A program made the translations under genes and the position numbers. A stretch of 64,000 bases of DNA from Pseudomonas oryzihabitans (GTDB taxonomy: Bacteria; Pseudomonadota; Gammaproteobacteria; Pseudomonadales; Pseudomonadaceae), in the NCBI RefSeq assembly GCF_007665395.1, contig NZ_VDND01000011.1, positions 119,207 through 183,206 of the forward strand, given 5' to 3'. Shown one piece after another: positions 60,779 to 64,000 of the stretch (positions within the stretch are counted from its first letter, which is position 1; every line of letters begins with the position of its first letter). The notes under the pieces were generated by a model. That model saw only the letters and a list, made by a program, of their open reading frames with translations. It did not search any database and was not told the origin of the DNA.

Positions 60779-61801
60779 ATGCCGATAATGGGATGGATGC
60801 GTCGCTGCCTGCAGGGCCTGGGGCTCGCGGGTGCGATGGGCGTGACGACCGGGGTCGTCGCGGGAGACTACGACGCGGCACCGCAGGCGCGCGACTTCAT
60901 CGCCGAGATGAGTCAGAGCTACGGCTTCGCGCCGGAACAGCTGCAGGCGCTGTTCGGTGAGGTCGAACGCAAGCAGGCCATCCTCGATGCCATCTCGCGG
61001 CCGGCCGAGCGGGTCAAGCCGTGGAGCGAATACCGTCCCATCTTCATCACCGACCGGCGCATCGCCCAGGGCGTCGAGTTCTGGAAGGCCCACGAAGAAG
61101 CCCTGGCCCGCGCCGAGCGCGAATACGACGTGCCGGCCCAGTTCATCGTCGCCATCATCGGCGTGGAAACCTTCTACGGGCGCAACACCGGCAACTACCG
61201 GGTGCTGGATGCGCTCTCCACCCTGGCCTTCGACTACCCGCCGCGCGCACCCTTCTTCCGCAGCCAGTTGCGCGAATTCCTGTTGCTCGCCCGCGAGCAG
61301 CAGGTCGATCCGCTCAGCCTCACCGGCTCCTACGCCGGCGCCATGGGCCTGCCGCAGTTCATGCCGGGCAGCTTCCGCGCCTACGCGGTGGACTTCGACG
61401 GCGACGGCCATATCAACATCTGGTCCGATCCCACCGACGCCATCGGCAGCGTGGCCAACTACTTCAAGCGCCACGGCTGGTCCGGCCGCGGTCCGACCGC
61501 GATCCGCGCCCAGGTCAGTGGCGACCGGGTGGAGGAGGGCGTGGTGGCCGGCATCGAGCCGGTCAAGAGCGTCGCCGAGCTGCGCGCCCTGGGCTGGAAC
61601 GCCCAGGACCCTGCCCTGCGCGACGATTTGCGTGTAACCTCGTTCCGCCTCGACGGAGACAAGGGACCGGAGTACTGGATGGGCCTGCCCAATTTCTACG
61701 CCATTACCCGTTACAACCGCAGCGTCATGTACGCCATGGCGGTGACCGATCTGGCGAACGCCATCGCCCAACGCCATGCGGCCGAGGGCCAGAAGCCGTG
61801 A
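60779..61801 (+). CDS. mltB: Membrane-bound or periplasmic lytic transglycosylase B
   Basis: GH103 lytic transglycosylase. ATG at 60779 with gaaggg upstream, 340 aa. Signal peptide of about 29 residues (MPIMGWMRRCLQGLGLAGAM); a clear lipobox cysteine is not seen, so this copy may be soluble in the periplasm. Catalytic E130 lies in IIGVETFYGRNTG. Other family blocks are GAMGLPQFMPGSFRAYAVDFDGDGH and NFYAITRYNRSVMYAMAV. It overlaps rlpA by 4 bp if the GTG is used. Confidence 0.94.
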   Translation: MPIMGWMRRCLQGLGLAGAMGVTTGVVAGDYDAAPQARDFIAEMSQSYGFAPEQLQALFGEVERKQAILDAISRPAERVKPWSEYRPIFITDRRIAQGVEFWKAHEEALARAEREYDVPAQFIVAIIGVETFYGRNTGNYRVLDALSTLAFDYPPRAPFFRSQLREFLLLAREQQVDPLSLTGSYAGAMGLPQFMPGSFRAYAVDFDGDGHINIWSDPTDAIGSVANYFKRHGWSGRGPTAIRAQVSGDRVEEGVVAGIEPVKSVAELRALGWNAQDPALRDDLRVTSFRLDGDKGPEYWMGLPNFYAITRYNRSVMYAMAVTDLANAIAQRHAAEGQKP

Positions 61802-62790
61802 GGCGCCTGGCTGCCATGGCGCGCCTGGCCGGCTGCCTGGGGCTCGGCCTGTTGCTGGTGAGCTGCTCCAGCCAGGCGCCCAAGCCGACCAGCAAGGGCG
61901 TCGCCGGTCCGGGCGGCTACCTGCGGCCGCATCGCGATGGGGCGCCCTGGTGGGACGTGGACGTCAGCCGGATCCCCGATGCCGTGCCCATGCCCTACAA
62001 CGGGCCGCTGAAGAACAACCCCTATACCGTGCTGGGCAAGACCTATTTCCCGCTGACCGACGCGCGCAACTACCGGGTGACCGGCACGGCGTCCTGGTAT
62101 GGCACCAAGTTCCACGGCCAGGCCACCGCCAACGGTGAGACCTACGACCTCTACGGCATGACCGCGGCGCACAAGACCCTGCCGCTGCCCAGCTACGTGC
62201 GGGTCACCAACCTGGACAACGGCCGCAGCGTCATCCTGCGCGTCAACGACCGCGGACCCTTCTATTCCGATCGGGTCATCGACCTCTCCTTCGCCGCCGC
62301 CAAGAAGCTCGGCTATGCCGAGATCGGCACGGCGCGCGTCAGCGTCGAAGGCATAGATCCGCAGCAGTACTGGGCCCAGCGTGGCCAGGCGGTGCCCATG
62401 GTGCTGGCGCAGCCGCGCCAGGCGCCGGTGGCCCAGAAGACCACCGAGACCCAGACCTTCGGCGCCATCGAGACCTACACGCCGCCGGTCAACCAGCACG
62501 CCGAGCCGGTGACGCCAGCCGCCGTCGACGCAAAAAAAAACGTTTCTGTCCCAGCCGCTGGGCTCTATCTGCAGGTGGCGGCCTTCGCCAATCCGGACGC
62601 TGCGGAATTGCTCAAGGACAAGCTCAGCGACCTGACCGGTGCCCCGGTCTTCATCAGCTCGACGGTGCGCAACCAACAGACCTTGCATCGGGTCCGCCTC
62701 GGTCCGGTCCAGCCGGCTGAAGTCGCCCCGCTCCAGAACAGCGTACGCGTGGCCCGTTTGGGCCAGGCGTCTCTCGTGCAACCGGATTGA
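61798..62790 (+). CDS. rlpA: Septal ring lytic transglycosylase RlpA with SPOR domain
   Basis: Outer-membrane lipoprotein that cleaves stem-peptide-free (denuded) glycan in the septum. GTG at 61798 overlaps the mltB stop (GTGA), 330 aa; ATG at 61816 would give 324 aa. Lipobox LLVSC (Cys23 from GTG). Double-psi barrel domain: GTASWYGTKFHGQATANGE, MTAAHKTLPLPSYVRVTNL and VNDRGPFYSDRVIDLS. A linker (about residues 205-255) with an A9 run leads to the C-terminal SPOR domain (LYLQVAAFANPDAAELLKDKL). The SPOR domain targets denuded septal glycan. Confidence 0.95.
   Translation: MRRLAAMARLAGCLGLGLLLVSCSSQAPKPTSKGVAGPGGYLRPHRDGAPWWDVDVSRIPDAVPMPYNGPLKNNPYTVLGKTYFPLTDARNYRVTGTASWYGTKFHGQATANGETYDLYGMTAAHKTLPLPSYVRVTNLDNGRSVILRVNDRGPFYSDRVIDLSFAAAKKLGYAEIGTARVSVEGIDPQQYWAQRGQAVPMVLAQPRQAPVAQKTTETQTFGAIETYTPPVNQHAEPVTPAAVDAKKNVSVPAAGLYLQVAAFANPDAAELLKDKLSDLTGAPVFISSTVRNQQTLHRVRLGPVQPAEVAPLQNSVRVARLGQASLVQPD
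62532..62540 (+). other. A9 homopolymer inside rlpA
   Basis: Nine consecutive A in frame as GCA-AAA-AAA-AAC, in the linker between the barrel and the SPOR domain. It is exceptional in this GC-rich coding sequence. Losing one A would put a stop about 29 codons later, removing the SPOR domain. Confidence 0.9.
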
Positions 62791-62916
62791 AGCAGGGATG
62801 CTTCATGACGCCCAGTCGCCGGCCGCCGGCGCCGTGATCCGCCTCGTGCGGCGCGGCGCCGGTCGTGCGTCCTGGGTCCGCTGCTCCTGCCATACCCCAA
62901 CCTTTCAGAGATTCGG

Positions 62917-64000
62917 ATGACAATCGCAAAACTCGCTCGACGCCTGCTCTTCCTAGTAACGATCGCCTGTGTCCCGGCCGTCTGGGCGGCCGAGACTATG
63001 GTTCCGGCGGCACCCCAACTGGCGGCCAAGGCCTGGATTCTCATGGATGCCAACAGTGGCGCCGTGCTCACCGAATCCAATTCCGACCAGCGCCTGCCGC
63101 CGGCCAGCCTGACCAAGCTGATGACCGCCTACATCGCCACCCTGGAAATCAACCGGGGCCGGATCAAGGAATCCGACATGGTCACCGTCAGCGAGCACGC
63201 CTGGCGCACCGGCGGTTCGCGGATGTTCATCAAGGTCGGCACCCAGGTGTCGGTCGGTGATCTGCTGCACGGCATCATCATCCAGTCCGGCAACGACGCC
63301 AGCGTCGCCCTGGCCGAACACATCGCCGGCAGCGAAGACGCCTTCGCCGACATGATGAACACCACCGCGCAGAAGCTGGGCATGCAGAACACCCACTTCA
63401 TGGACGCCACCGGCCTGCCGGATCCGAACCACTATTCCTCGGCCCATGACATGGCCATCCTGGCGCGCGCCATCATCAACGCCGATGCCCAGCACTACGC
63501 CATCTACTCCCAGAAGGAATTCTTCTGGAACAACATCAAGCAGCCCAACCGCAACCTGCTGCTGTGGCGCGACAAGACCGTCGATGGCCTGAAGACCGGC
63601 CACACCGACGAAGCCGGCTACTGCCTGGTGGCCTCGGCCGTGCGCGACGGCATGCGTCTGGTCGCCGTGGTGTTCGGCACCAACAGCGAGCAGGCCCGCG
63701 CCGCCGAGACCCAGAAGCTGCTGACCTACGGTTTCCGCTTCTTCGAAACCCAGTCCTTCTACAAGAAGGGTACCGAGCTGGCCAAGGCGCCGGTGTGGAA
63801 GGGTGACGCCCGTGAGGTCCAGGCCGGTCTGGCCAATGACCTGACCATGACCCTGCCGCGCGGCCAGGCCAAGAAGCTGCACGCCGAGATGGTGCTCAAT
63901 CCGCAGCTAATCGCGCCCATCGCCCAGGGCCAGGTGATCGGCAAGGTGGAGGTGAAGCTGGATGACAAGGTGGTGCACACCGCCGACCTGGTCGCCCTGC
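62917..64000 (+). CDS. dacA: D-alanyl-D-alanine carboxypeptidase (PBP5/6 family), C-terminus cut by window edge
   Basis: Removes the terminal D-Ala of stem peptides in the periplasm. ATG at 62917 with signal peptide (MTIAKLARRLLFLVTIACVP, cleaved near VWAAE). The 361 visible residues include S64-K67 in PASLTKLM, S124-G125-N126 in IQSGNDAS, and K226-T227-G228 in GLKTGHTDEAGYC. The beta-rich C-terminal domain begins near residue 285. The membrane-anchoring amphipathic tail lies beyond the window. Follows rlpA by 126 bp. Confidence 0.97.
   Translation, partial: MTIAKLARRLLFLVTIACVPAVWAAETMVPAAPQLAAKAWILMDANSGAVLTESNSDQRLPPASLTKLMTAYIATLEINRGRIKESDMVTVSEHAWRTGGSRMFIKVGTQVSVGDLLHGIIIQSGNDASVALAEHIAGSEDAFADMMNTTAQKLGMQNTHFMDATGLPDPNHYSSAHDMAILARAIINADAQHYAIYSQKEFFWNNIKQPNRNLLLWRDKTVDGLKTGHTDEAGYCLVASAVRDGMRLVAVVFGTNSEQARAAETQKLLTYGFRFFETQSFYKKGTELAKAPVWKGDAREVQAGLANDLTMTLPRGQAKKLHAEMVLNPQLIAPIAQGQVIGKVEVKLDDKVVHTADLVAL

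Overview
ORGANISM. This is GC-rich bacterial chromosome with dense coding on both strands. The protein sequences and the gene blocks holC-valS, pepA|lptF-lptG, queA-tgt-yajC-secD-secF, proA-nadD-rsfS-rlmH and mrdA-rodA-mltB-rlpA-dacA are those of Pseudomonas. The species is not determined here. The wss-type cellulose locus and the joining of blocks that lie apart in P. aeruginosa point to an environmental Pseudomonas. No phage, plasmid, insertion sequence or CRISPR was seen. LAYOUT. (1) 1-2421: partial dapE and tcdA diverge. They are followed by a 0.7 kb intergenic cluster of four REPIN-like double hairpins, interleaved with two degenerate copies of the last codons of mltF. (2) 2422-8122: mltF and purL diverge. 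(3) 8267-16562: a NIF3-like protein, a small winged-helix protein, holC-hypothetical-valS, pepA, and the divergent LPS exporter genes lptF-lptG. (4) 16637-18511: a small hypothetical gene, two lipoprotein genes (one 56 aa with a TTG start), a cupin and a tRNA-Leu(CAA) with a clear promoter and terminator. (5) 18618-24717: queA, tgt, yajC, secD, secF and a glycine-zipper protein, ending in a long perfect bidirectional terminator. (6) 24864-32625: accessory metabolism and surface genes: an acyltransferase, a secreted hypothetical, a 45-aa acidic protein, a MATE exporter, the 5-oxoprolinase operon pxpABC, a RIO-type kinase and a ferritin-like bacterioferritin. (7) 32655-54672: a block wholly on the minus strand. 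It holds a second bcsC-like gene, the acetylated-cellulose operon wssA-bcsA-bcsB-bcsZ-bcsC-wssF-wssG-wssH-wssI, a DedA-PAP2 fusion and a multi-PAS/GAF sensor kinase. (8) 54935-64000: proA, nadD, rsfS, rlmH, then the cell-elongation and peptidoglycan genes mrdA, rodA, mltB, rlpA and partial dacA. HOW THE GENES WORK TOGETHER. The largest functional unit is cellulose export. BcsA/BcsB make and move the glucan across the inner membrane, BcsZ trims it, and BcsC exports it through the outer membrane. WssF-I resemble the alginate acetylation machinery and should acetylate the polymer in the periplasm. WssA is a MinD/BcsQ-like ATPase whose first residues resemble BcsP-type proteins. A second, shorter BcsC paralogue sits just upstream as its own transcription unit. 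Two candidate regulatory sites mark this locus: three TTGA-N2-TCAA sites in helical phase ahead of wssA, and a GTTCAG-N5-GTTCAG direct repeat ahead of the second bcsC. LIMITS. Functions come from reading motifs and recalling families; no database search was run. Promoter and operator calls are pattern matches.
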